In this document: positions 23,228 through 30,369 of the stretch, piece by piece
How positions within the stretch are numbered: position 1 is the first letter of the stretch
How the letters are laid out: every line of letters starts with the position of its first letter
From: an uncultured Collinsella sp.
Lineage (GTDB): Bacteria; Actinomycetota; Coriobacteriia; Coriobacteriales; Coriobacteriaceae
NCBI GenBank assembly: GCA_959599095.1
Contig: CAUGGC010000022.1
Location: forward strand, 1 to 36,095
Direction: 5' to 3'
DNA: 36,095 nucleotides
Notes under the pieces: generated by a model
Seen by the model: the letters and a program-made list of their open reading frames with translations, nothing else
What the model was told of the DNA's origin: nothing
Databases searched by the model: none
Program-made: the position numbers and the translations under genes

Positions 23228-24012
23228 TCAAGATTAAGTCTGCAACGCAAATCGAGCAGATGAAGAAGGCAGGAGCGCTATCTAAGATGGCGCTCCGCCA
23301 CGTTGGAGCCATGGTGCGCCCCGGCGTTTCGACTTTTGAGCTCGATCAGCTCGCGGAGCAGATTATCCGCATGCATGGTGGCACCCCAGCCTTTAAGGGT
23401 TACGGCGGGTTTCCCGGAACCATTTGCGCATCGATTAACGATGCCGTGGTACACGGTATTCCCAACCCCGACATGATCCTGCGCGATGGCGATATCATCT
23501 CCATCGATACGGGAGCCGTTGTCGACGGTTGGGTCGGCGATAACGCTTGGACGTTTTTCGTCGGCACCCCCACGCCCGAAGCCAAGGCTTTGTGCGAGAT
23601 CACGCGCGATTGCCTTAAGGCTGCCATCGAGCAGGCTGTTCCCGGTAACCATATCGGGGACGTCGGTTATGCCGTTCAGTTCCTCGCCGAGTCTCACGGT
23701 TACGGCGTGCTTCGCGATTATGTGGGCCATGGCATTGGCCGCGTGATGCACGAGGACCCCAACGTTCCTAACTATGGAAAGAAGGGGAGGGGCGTTCGCC
23801 TCCAGGCCGGCATGGTCATTGCCATCGAGCCGATGGTTACGATGGGTTCCAACCATGTGAGCACGGGCTCCGACGGTTGGATCGTCACGACCAACGACCA
23901 CCTGCCCGCCGCGCACTACGAGAACACCGTCGCCATTACCAATGACGGTCCGGTGATTCTGACCACGGATGCCCAAGGTGCTTGGTGTTCGCTCCAAGGC
24001 GGAGAAATGTAA
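23224..24012 (+). CDS. map: Methionine aminopeptidase, type I
   Basis: It removes the initiator methionine from new proteins. The metal and catalytic residues are in place: His77 (VVHG), Asp95 (SIDTGA), Asp106 (GDNAW), His169 (GHGIGR), Glu202 (IEPM) and Glu233 (ENTVAIT). It has 262 residues and lacks the N-terminal zinc-finger extension of longer forms. It overlaps adk by 4 nt. After its stop a separate promoter region leads to infA. Confidence 0.97.
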   Translation: MIKIKSATQIEQMKKAGALSKMALRHVGAMVRPGVSTFELDQLAEQIIRMHGGTPAFKGYGGFPGTICASINDAVVHGIPNPDMILRDGDIISIDTGAVVDGWVGDNAWTFFVGTPTPEAKALCEITRDCLKAAIEQAVPGNHIGDVGYAVQFLAESHGYGVLRDYVGHGIGRVMHEDPNVPNYGKKGRGVRLQAGMVIAIEPMVTMGSNHVSTGSDGWIVTTNDHLPAAHYENTVAITNDGPVILTTDAQGAWCSLQGGEM

Positions 24013-24048
24013 CAAGTTCCACTTAGTTGTGGAGCCATTACGAAGTTA

Positions 24049-24077
24049 TTACGATGCGTGCATACGTGTTGTAGAAT
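24049..24077 (+). promoter_or_regulatory. Promoter in front of infA
   Basis: TTACGA (24049-24054) and TAGAAT (24072-24077) are 17 nt apart, 40 nt before infA. This would give the alpha-operon genes an additional start of transcription after map. Confidence 0.5.
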
Positions 24078-24116
24078 ACTCAATCGCTGTCGTTTTCTAG
24101 AGAAAGATGATTGCTT

Positions 24117-24335
24117 GTGAAGAAGGAAGACGCAATTGAGCTCGAGGGTACGGTAAAAGAGCCGCTGCCCAACGCCATGTTTAAGGTCGAGCTCGAGAAC
24201 GGTCATTCGGTTCTGTGCAACATTTCTGGCAAGATCCGAATGAATTACATCCGCATTCTCCCCGGTGACAGGGTTGTCGTGGAGCTTTCCCCGTACGACC
24301 TGACCCGCGGCCGCATCACCTATCGCTATAAATAG
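24117..24335 (+). CDS. infA: Translation initiation factor IF-1
   Basis: This is an OB-fold factor that occupies the ribosomal A site during initiation. With the GTG start at 24117 the protein has 72 residues and begins with KKEDAIELEGTV, exactly the family length. An in-frame TTG at 24111 would add two residues. The conserved end is RMNYIRILPGDRV, LSPYDLTRGRITYRYK. The ribosome site is weak in either case. Confidence 0.96.
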   Translation: MKKEDAIELEGTVKEPLPNAMFKVELENGHSVLCNISGKIRMNYIRILPGDRVVVELSPYDLTRGRITYRYK

Positions 24336-24345
24336 CGGCACGCAT

Positions 24346-24433
24346 ACACGCTCTTTTCCGACTGCAGGCTTAGCTCAACCTACGGTCGGTTTGCGTGTGA
24401 AGACCAGCCATAGTTTTAAACGCCTGCGGCTGG
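24346..24433 (+). promoter_or_regulatory. Structured leader between infA and rpmJ
   Basis: Two possible stem-loops fill most of the 147-nt gap. The first pairs ACACGC (24346-24351) with GCGTGT (24393-24398) outside and CCGAC (24358-24362) with GTCGG (24385-24389) inside. The second pairs CCAGCC (24404-24409) with GGCTGG (24428-24433). This is where an S4-responsive or similar alpha-operon leader could lie; the assignment is inference. Confidence 0.4.
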
Positions 24434-24482
24434 GCGAGTAGATAGTAGGGAAGTAGTTTGAGCGCTACCGAAAGGAAGAACG

Positions 24483-24596
24483 ATGAAGGTACGTCCTTCG
24501 GTCAAGAAGATGTGCGATAAGTGCAAAATCATTAGGCGCCATGGCAAGGTCCTCGTCATTTGCGAGAATCCCCGTCATAAGCAGCGTCAGGGTTAA
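24483..24596 (+). CDS. rpmJ: 50S ribosomal protein L36, zinc-binding form
   Basis: This is a 37-residue gene: MKVRPSVKKMCDKCKIIRRH opens it and NPRHKQRQG closes it. Cys11, Cys14, Cys27 and His32 form the zinc site of the common (C+) L36. GAAAGGAAG precedes the ATG. It stands between infA and rpsM, its normal place. Confidence 0.96.
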   Translation: MKVRPSVKKMCDKCKIIRRHGKVLVICENPRHKQRQG

Positions 24597-24610
24597 GAGA
24601 GGAGACTACG

Positions 24611-24985
24611 TTGGCCCGTATTAATGGTGTCGACCTCCCGCGTGAGAAGCGCGTTGAGATCGGTCTGACCTACATTTACGGCATCGGCCGCACCACTGCG
24701 ACGAAGATTTGCGTCGAGTGCAACGTTAACGTGGATACGCGCGTTAAGGACCTCACCGAGGATGAGGTTAACGCCATCCGTGATTATATCGATAAGAACC
24801 AGATCATGGTTGAGGGCGACCTCCGCCGTGAGCGCAACCAGAACGTCAAGCGCCTTATGGACATCGGCTGCAACCGCGGCCTTCGTCACCGCAAGGGCCT
24901 CCCGGTCCGCGGCCAGCGCACCCACACTAACGCTCGTACCCGCAAGGGCCCGAAGCGTCAGATCGGTGCTAAGAAGAAGAAATAA
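24611..24985 (+). CDS. rpsM: 30S ribosomal protein S13
   Basis: S13 lies in the head of the small subunit and contacts the P-site tRNA and L5. It has 124 residues. The start is a TTG behind GAGAGGAG (TTG GCC CGT, read as M-A-R). YIYGIGRTTA and the basic tail RGQRTHTNARTRKGPKRQ are diagnostic. Confidence 0.97.
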   Translation: MARINGVDLPREKRVEIGLTYIYGIGRTTATKICVECNVNVDTRVKDLTEDEVNAIRDYIDKNQIMVEGDLRRERNQNVKRLMDIGCNRGLRHRKGLPVRGQRTHTNARTRKGPKRQIGAKKKK

Positions 24986-24999
24986 GGAGCGCTAGATAG

Positions 25000-25404
25000 A
25001 TGGCTACTGCTAAGAAGAACGTTCGCGCTGCCCGTCTGAAGCGCGCGGACCGTAAGAACATTTCCGTGGGCCAGGCTCACATTCGTTCTACGTTCAACAA
25101 CACTATCGTTTCGATCACCGATCCCCAGGGCAACGTCATTTCCTGGAAGTCGGCTGGCCAGGTGGGCTTCAAGGGCTCCCGTAAGTCCACGCCGTTCGCT
25201 GCCCAGATGGCTGCCGAGGCTGCTGCCAAGCAGGCCATGGAGCACGGTATGAAGAAGGTTTCCGTCTTCGTCAAGGGCCCCGGCTCCGGTCGTGAGACCG
25301 CCATCCGCTCCCTCCAGGCTGCTGGCCTCGAGGTCTCGAGCATCCAGGACAAGACCCCCATTCCGCACAACGGCTGCCGCCCCAAGAAGCGTCGCCGCGT
25401 GTAA
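25000..25404 (+). CDS. rpsK: 30S ribosomal protein S11
   Basis: S11 forms part of the platform of the small subunit near the E site. It has 134 residues with IRSTFNNTIVSITDPQGN, KGPGSGRETAIRSLQAAGL and the C-terminus NGCRPKKRRRV. The gene begins 14 nt after rpsM. Confidence 0.98.
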   Translation: MATAKKNVRAARLKRADRKNISVGQAHIRSTFNNTIVSITDPQGNVISWKSAGQVGFKGSRKSTPFAAQMAAEAAAKQAMEHGMKKVSVFVKGPGSGRETAIRSLQAAGLEVSSIQDKTPIPHNGCRPKKRRRV

Positions 25405-25423
25405 CTGAAAGGATCGTATCAAT

Positions 25424-26020
25424 ATGGCAATCGACAGGACTCCTGTTCTTAAGCGCTGCCGTCAGCTCGGGATCGATCCCGCTGAGCTCGGTTACAGCAG
25501 CAAGAAGGAATCTATCCGTCAGCCCAAGCGCCGTCGCAAGGAATCTGAGTACGGCATGCAGCTGCGCGAGAAGCAGAAGGTCAAGTTCATCTATGGCGTT
25601 CTGGAGAAGCAGTTCCACGGCTACTTCAACAAGGCCCGTAAGATGAACGGCGTCACCGGTGAGAACCTCATGATCATTCTTGAGTCTCGCCTCGACAACG
25701 TCGTCTTCCGTCTTGGCTTCGCCCGCACCCGCAAAGAGGCTCGTCAGTCCGTCCGTCACGGTCACTTCACCGTGAACGGCAAGCGCGTGGACATCCCGTC
25801 CTACCGCGTCAAGGCCGGCGACGTCGTCGCTGTCGGCGAGAAGTTCCGTGACCTCCTCCCCATCAAGGAGGCTCTGATTTCCTCCGAGCGCTTTGAGGTC
25901 CCTGGCTGGCTCGAGGTCGATATCGAGAAGCTGTCTGGTAACGTGCTCGCTCTGCCGACGCGTGAGCAGATCAGCGGTGATATCAACGAGCAGCTCATCG
26001 TCGAGCTCTACTCTAAGTAG
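25424..26020 (+). CDS. rpsD: 30S ribosomal protein S4 (zinc-free form)
   Basis: S4 is a primary 16S rRNA binder and often the repressor of the alpha operon. It has 198 residues. The N-terminal part has one Cys (LKRCRQLG) instead of the zinc-binding CxxC set, so it is the C-minus form. The S4 RNA-binding domain is at about 90-150 (LESRLDNVVFRLGFARTRKE, RQSVRHGHFTVNGKRVDIPS). AAAGGA precedes the ATG. Confidence 0.97.
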   Translation: MAIDRTPVLKRCRQLGIDPAELGYSSKKESIRQPKRRRKESEYGMQLREKQKVKFIYGVLEKQFHGYFNKARKMNGVTGENLMIILESRLDNVVFRLGFARTRKEARQSVRHGHFTVNGKRVDIPSYRVKAGDVVAVGEKFRDLLPIKEALISSERFEVPGWLEVDIEKLSGNVLALPTREQISGDINEQLIVELYSK

Positions 26021-26052
26021 TCCATCCGGGCTGCTGAGGCTGGAGGTAATAC

Positions 26053-26994
26053 ATGTCAGAATTCATTAGGCCTCAGGTTCAGGTCGAAGAGATCAACGAG
26101 ACGTCTGCTCGTGTCTCCGTCGAGCCGCTCGAGCGTGGCTACGGCGATACGCTGGGTAACTCCCTTCGTCGCGTTCTTCTGTCCTCGCTCGAGGGTGCCG
26201 CCGTCGAGGCTATTCAGATCGATGGCGCGCAGCACGAGTTCATGACCATCCCTAACATGGTCGAGGATGTCACCGACATCGTCCTGAATGTCAAGGGTCT
26301 TGTCTTCAGGGCTCTCGGCACGACCGACGAGGCGACCGCCACCATTTCGGTTGACGGCCCCTGCGAGGTCACCGGTGCGGACTTCTTTATTCCGTCCGAG
26401 TTTGAGCTGGTCAACCCCGAGCAGCACATCGCTACGCTCACCGAGGGTGGCCATCTCACCATGAGCATGCGCATCGGCTATGGCCGCGGCTATGTTTCTG
26501 GCGAGGCCAACAAACGCGACAACGATCCCATCGGTGTGATCCACGTCGACTCGCTGTACTCGCCGGTTTCCCGTTGCGCCAAGCTCGTTGAGGCTTGCCG
26601 TGTCGGTCAGCACACCGACTACGACCGCCTTGTCCTCGAGATCGAGACCAACGGCTCCATCGCCCCGCGCGACGCCGTGGTCCAGGCTGCCAATATCATT
26701 AACCAGCATATGGCTGCCTTTATGAACCTTGCCGAGACCCCCGAGGTCGAGGAGGAGGCTTCGATCTTCGCTCCCGAGGTCACCAACGACAACGCTGAGC
26801 TGGACAAGCAGATCGAGGATCTGGACCTTTCCGTCCGTTCTTACAACTGCCTTAAGCGCGCCAGCATTCACTCGGTCCGTCAGCTCGTTGAGTTCTCGGA
26901 GAACGATCTGCTCAACATCCGTAACTTCGGTGTTAAGTCGATCGAGGAAGTGAAGGACAAGCTTGAGTCCATGGGCCTGAGCCTGAAGGCTTAA
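26053..26994 (+). CDS. rpoA: RNA polymerase alpha subunit
   Basis: Alpha dimerises to seed RNA polymerase assembly. It has 313 residues. The N-terminal domain shows LERGYGDTLGNSLRRVLLSS and VEDVTDIVLNVKGL. After an acidic linker (about 225-245) the C-terminal domain shows LKRASIHSVRQLVEFSENDL and RNFGVKSIEEVKDKL for contact with upstream DNA and activators. GGAGG precedes the ATG. Confidence 0.98.
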   Translation: MSEFIRPQVQVEEINETSARVSVEPLERGYGDTLGNSLRRVLLSSLEGAAVEAIQIDGAQHEFMTIPNMVEDVTDIVLNVKGLVFRALGTTDEATATISVDGPCEVTGADFFIPSEFELVNPEQHIATLTEGGHLTMSMRIGYGRGYVSGEANKRDNDPIGVIHVDSLYSPVSRCAKLVEACRVGQHTDYDRLVLEIETNGSIAPRDAVVQAANIINQHMAAFMNLAETPEVEEEASIFAPEVTNDNAELDKQIEDLDLSVRSYNCLKRASIHSVRQLVEFSENDLLNIRNFGVKSIEEVKDKLESMGLSLKA

Positions 26995-27024
26995 TGCTTC
27001 GCATATTTGAGGAGAAACTAGACC

Positions 27025-27492
27025 ATGCGTCATAACGTTAAGAAGGGCCTGAAGCTCGGCACCGATGCGAGCCACACCAAGGCCATGAAGAAGAGCCTTG
27101 CTAAGGCCCTCTTCGAGAACGACCGCATCAAGACCACCGAGACCCGCGCTAAGGCGCTGCGTTCGGTCGTCGATCCGATCATCACCTGGGCCAAGAAGGG
27201 CGACCTGCACTCTCGTCGTCTGGCTATCGCCAAGCTCGGCGATAAGCAGCTCGTTGCCGAGATCTTCGACAAGGCTGCTCAGGGCATGTGGCAGGACCGC
27301 AACGGCGGTTACACCCGCATCATGAAGCTCGGTAACCGCAAGGGCGACAACGCTCCCATCGTTATCATGGAGCTCGTCACCGAGCCTTGCACGCCTAAGG
27401 CTAAGAAGGCTGCTCCGGCCCCCAAGAAGGCCGCTGCTCCCAAGAAGGTCGAGGCTGCCGAGGAGGCTCCTGCTGAGGAGACCGCTGAGTAG
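27025..27492 (+). CDS. rplQ: 50S ribosomal protein L17 with Ala/Lys/Glu-rich tail
   Basis: L17 lies near the peptide exit tunnel. The core (residues 1-120; MRHNVKKGLKLGTDASHTKA, NDRIKTTETRAKALR) is standard. The last 35 residues form an Ala/Lys/Pro/Glu-rich tail with KKAAAPKKVEAAEEAPAEE, a disordered extension seen in several high-GC lineages. It has 155 residues in all. It is the last gene of the operon, closed by a strong terminator. Confidence 0.97.
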   Translation: MRHNVKKGLKLGTDASHTKAMKKSLAKALFENDRIKTTETRAKALRSVVDPIITWAKKGDLHSRRLAIAKLGDKQLVAEIFDKAAQGMWQDRNGGYTRIMKLGNRKGDNAPIVIMELVTEPCTPKAKKAAPAPKKAAAPKKVEAAEEAPAEETAE

Positions 27493-27518
27493 ACAATCCG
27501 TCTGCATAGGCTATATTC

Positions 27519-27549
27519 GAGGGGTACGTTCGCGTACCCCTCTTTTTTT
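27519..27549 (+). terminator. Rho-independent terminator of the ribosomal operon
   Basis: GAGGGGTACG (27519-27528) pairs perfectly with CGTACCCCTC (27533-27542) around a TTCG tetraloop, followed by seven T. It lies 27 nt beyond the rplQ stop. Confidence 0.93.
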
Positions 27550-27584
27550 GTCGCGATACCGTTGCTTGTTTGTTGGGAGCGCCC

Positions 27585-28409
27585 ATGACTGCGCCGTCTG
27601 ATTTCAATTCGATTTCCGAGCTTGACGCCACGCTCGTATTTCGCGTGGCCTATGATGGTTCGTCGTATAGCGGATTTGCCGTGCAGCCGGGACAGACGAC
27701 GGTTGCGGGTGAGCTACGTCGAGCTATTGAGACGCTCCTGCGCCGTCCGATCGACCTGACGTGTGCGGGACGTACCGATGCCGGCGTGCATGCGGTGGCA
27801 CAGTTTATCAGCGTGCCCGTAACGGACGCTGAGTTGGCTTTGACGCGCCGTAGGTGGCTGAGGGCTATGGATGCCCTCCTGCCCAAAGATATCGCCATAA
27901 ACGAGGTCTACAAGGCCCGTAAAGGCTTTTCTGCACGCTTTGATGCGCGTTCCCGTACGTATACGTACCGTATTGCCGATCGCGACGCGCGCCCTGTGCT
28001 TTCGCGCGGTGCGGTGTGGTGGCATCGCTACCCATTGGATGTTGAGGCGATGTCTGCGGCCTGTCCCGCGCTGCTGGGCGAGCAGGACTTCAAGAGCTTT
28101 TGCAAGGTGGCGTCTGCCGTGGGCAAGCCCACGCACCGCTGCGTGATGCGTGCCGAGTTTGGCCATGAGGTTGCGTTTGGCGAGGACATCCTGACGTTTA
28201 CCATCGAGGGCAATGCGTTTCTGCATTCGATGGTCCGCACGATCGTGGGCACGCTTGTCGAGATTGGCATGCATCGCCGTGAACCCGAGTGGATGCGCGA
28301 GGTCATCGATGCTTGCGACCGTACCGCTGCGGGCCCCACGGCTCCTGCCTGCGGCCTTACGTTTATGGGCGTGGATTACGATCCCGCCGAGCTTGTCGTG
28401 CTCGACTAG
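27585..28409 (+). CDS. truA: tRNA pseudouridine(38-40) synthase TruA
   Basis: It converts uridines 38-40 in the tRNA anticodon stem to pseudouridine. It has 274 residues. The catalytic aspartate is Asp65 in CAGRTDAGVHA. FSARFDARSRTYTYRI, FKSFCK and FLHSMVRTIVGTLVEIG are family motifs. GGGAG stands 6 nt before the ATG at 27585; the frame is open to a TTG at 27570. Right after the operon terminator, it may be read by run-through or by a promoter I could not fix. Confidence 0.95.
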   Translation: MTAPSDFNSISELDATLVFRVAYDGSSYSGFAVQPGQTTVAGELRRAIETLLRRPIDLTCAGRTDAGVHAVAQFISVPVTDAELALTRRRWLRAMDALLPKDIAINEVYKARKGFSARFDARSRTYTYRIADRDARPVLSRGAVWWHRYPLDVEAMSAACPALLGEQDFKSFCKVASAVGKPTHRCVMRAEFGHEVAFGEDILTFTIEGNAFLHSMVRTIVGTLVEIGMHRREPEWMREVIDACDRTAAGPTAPACGLTFMGVDYDPAELVVLD

Positions 28410-28570
28410 GGGAGGGCTCGGCGCGTCGTGCGTCGGCACCTGTCATCTGTGGGCTGCGCGTGTGCAACATCTGTTCTTGGCGTGCAATACAACCGGTGTC
28501 TCATTGCTTTTATTGCCGGGGTGTACCATGAACGACAGTTTGATTCACTGCTGTCGAGAGGACGGATAAC

Positions 28571-29611
28571 TTGGTTCGACGTGGCTCGCATCCGCGACTT
28601 TCGGTGATCCTTGTGGTAGAAGGTTCGCCCAGCTATGCGATGCGTGCGCTCGAGAGTATCCAGAACCAAGACCTCTACGATTTGCAGATTGTCGTTGTCT
28701 GCCGCGATGCTGCGCCCGGTGTGCGCCATTCGCTTCAAGTTGCTGCCGACAGGGACATCCATATTGATTTGATTGACGTCGAGGACGCGAAGCGCGGCGC
28801 TTGTCTTCGTGCCGGTTTTGCTGCCTCGCGCGGCTCTCAAATCATCGCCATGAACGCCGATGAGTGGTTTGCTCCGCAGTCTCTTTCCAAGATGGTCGAT
28901 ATCGCGTGCGATACTACGGCAGACATAGTGCTCCCCACGGTGTCGCTCGACCGCTATGATGCACATCGAGAGCGCCATTCGCGCGTCTTGGATGCTGCTC
29001 ATATTTCCATTGATAGCAAATCTTCGATGGTGACCGGGCTGTCCCAGTTGATTTTAGGCGGCCTAGTCGTTCAGACCTCTGGCGTGATGTATAGCCGTCC
29101 GCTGTTTGAGGCATGCCTTTTGTACGACAAGGCGTTTCGCACAGTTGGGTTTATGGCGTGCTCGCTCTCGCGGGCGCAGCGCGTCTCCGGATGCGGCGAC
29201 GCTTGTTTCCACGCGGCGGCACCTAAGCTTACAGATGCCTTTGATCCCACCATGTATGCCAAGGTATCCGATGACACCCGGGCGCTCGACGAGCTTACGG
29301 ACTCACTCTCGGAAGCAGATAGCGGTGGTCGGCTCAAGCTGGCAACCCAAAAGTTCTACTTTGCCGGACTGGTCGCCTGCATCGAGAATTTGTGTCTGAG
29401 CCCGCATGGGGTGTCGTCAATCGAGCGTTCCGCCCGTATGCGTGATATGCTCGAGGCGCCTCGAACCCGTCAGATGGTCGCCGCGCTCAAGGATAACCAT
29501 CGGGGGCTCGGTCTGTTGTTTGGGCCGATCGCCAGCGCCAAGCCCGCGCGCTGCGTGATGTGTACGCATCTGGCAGCTTTTCTTAACCGGACGGGCGCAA
29601 AAACCGCCTAA
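28571..29611 (+). CDS. Glycosyltransferase family 2-like protein
   Basis: This 346-residue protein begins with the GT-A fold: SVILVVEGSPSYAMRALESI, then NQDLYDLQIVVV, and MNADEWFAPQSL (94-105). That last motif is where family 2 enzymes carry their metal-binding DxD; here it reads N-A-D-E. The second half (about 200-346) is helical and lacks a known acceptor domain, and there is no membrane segment. The start is a TTG with GAGAGG upstream; later ATGs would cut the first strand. It stands alone between truA and argR. Sugar and acceptor are unknown. The changed DxD raises the chance of altered or lost catalysis. Confidence 0.7.
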   Translation: MVRRGSHPRLSVILVVEGSPSYAMRALESIQNQDLYDLQIVVVCRDAAPGVRHSLQVAADRDIHIDLIDVEDAKRGACLRAGFAASRGSQIIAMNADEWFAPQSLSKMVDIACDTTADIVLPTVSLDRYDAHRERHSRVLDAAHISIDSKSSMVTGLSQLILGGLVVQTSGVMYSRPLFEACLLYDKAFRTVGFMACSLSRAQRVSGCGDACFHAAAPKLTDAFDPTMYAKVSDDTRALDELTDSLSEADSGGRLKLATQKFYFAGLVACIENLCLSPHGVSSIERSARMRDMLEAPRTRQMVAALKDNHRGLGLLFGPIASAKPARCVMCTHLAAFLNRTGAKTA

Positions 29612-29621
29612 ACGGCTCATC

Positions 29622-29651
29622 TCGAAACAAATTTGCATAGAATTGTTTCGA
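29622..29651. promoter_or_regulatory. 9-bp dyad after the glycosyltransferase gene
   Basis: TCGAAACAA (29622-29630) and TTGTTTCGA (29643-29651) form a perfect inverted pair with a 12-nt centre, starting 11 nt beyond the stop. There is no T-run. It may be a weak terminator or an operator in the argR upstream region. Confidence 0.4.
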
Positions 29652-29695
29652 AATGCGTTCTTATACACAAAAGCCTTCAAATAGCGTTAAACTAT

Positions 29696-29710
29696 TCAAT
29701 CACTGATTGA
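29696..29710. promoter_or_regulatory. Palindrome in the argR leader, possible autoregulatory operator
   Basis: TCAATCA-C-TGATTGA is a perfect 15-bp palindrome that lies just behind a possible -10 (TAAACT, 29688-29693) and 33 nt before the argR start. ArgR often represses its own gene. The sequence is not a classical ARG box (TGAAT-type halves), so the assignment is tentative. Confidence 0.45.
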
Positions 29711-29743
29711 TTGTCTCCGCCATCTTTTGGAGAGAGGGTTTGT

Positions 29744-30181
29744 ATGGCTAAAAAACGCAATGGGCGCCAGGATGCCATTAGAGATATTGTGCGCAATAAG
29801 GACGTCCGCACGCAGCGCGTGCTGGTCGATGAGCTCCGCGCTATGGGCTTTGATTGCACGCAGGCGACTGTCTCTCGCGATATTGCCGATATGGGGCTGC
29901 GTAAGCTCCCTGAGGGCATCTATGTTCTGGCAGAGGACCTGCACCTGCAGCGTATGGTTTCCGAGCTCGTAACGGGCGTTCTGCGCACCGATAATCTGGT
30001 TATGATCAAGGCTCAGCCTGGCACGGCTTCCGGCATCGCCGCCGCCGTTGATGCGGCAGAGCTGCCCGATGTGCTTGGCTCGCTTGCCGGCAACGATACG
30101 ATTTTGGTTATTGCCCAGACGGCCGAGGACGGCGAGCGTCTTGAGGCGCTGATCAATAAGCTGAGCAATTCTCGCAAGTAG
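29744..30181 (+). CDS. argR: Arginine repressor ArgR
   Basis: This is an arginine-responsive hexameric regulator of arginine synthesis and breakdown. It has 145 residues. The N-terminal winged helix shows QATVSRDIADMGLRK. The C-terminal oligomerisation and arginine-binding domain shows GTASGIAAAVDAAELPDVLG and AGNDTILVIAQ with the Asp residues that contact arginine. GAGAGAGGG precedes the ATG at 29744. It is followed by its own terminator. No arginine pathway genes are nearby. Confidence 0.95.
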   Translation: MAKKRNGRQDAIRDIVRNKDVRTQRVLVDELRAMGFDCTQATVSRDIADMGLRKLPEGIYVLAEDLHLQRMVSELVTGVLRTDNLVMIKAQPGTASGIAAAVDAAELPDVLGSLAGNDTILVIAQTAEDGERLEALINKLSNSRK

Positions 30182-30230
30182 GCGTGCGGGTCGTGCGCTC
30201 GGCACTGTGTGCGTGACATAGTGGCTTGTA

Positions 30231-30265
30231 AGGGGTATCGACGTTGGTCGGTACCCCCTTTTTTT
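30231..30265 (+). terminator. Rho-independent terminator after argR
   Basis: AGGGGTATCGAC (30231-30242) pairs with GTCGGTACCCCCT (30247-30259), with one G-T pair, over a short loop and followed by a run of T. Confidence 0.9.
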
Positions 30266-30308
30266 GTTTGCCGGTATAAAGACCGCCCACCAGGTCGCTT
30301 TAAACTAA

Positions 30309-30347
30309 AAGGCCCCCGAGCAGTTTAATAAGCTGCTCGGGGGCCTT
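30309..30347. terminator. Strong bidirectional terminator between argR and the PBP gene
   Basis: Perfect 15-bp arms (30309-30323 and 30333-30347, core GGCCCCCGAGCAG) enclose a 9-nt loop. On the minus strand it is followed by TTAGTTT and ends the penicillin-binding protein gene, whose stop is at 30370. Confidence 0.88.
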
Positions 30348-30369
30348 GTTGCTTATGGCCGGATGATTT

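Noticed and set aside
24361..24400. tRNA-like stretch with TTAGCTCA (D-arm-like) between infA and rpmJ
   Set aside because: No T-loop GTTCGA-type sequence, no acceptor stem pairing and no anticodon stem could be found; it fits a leader hairpin better.
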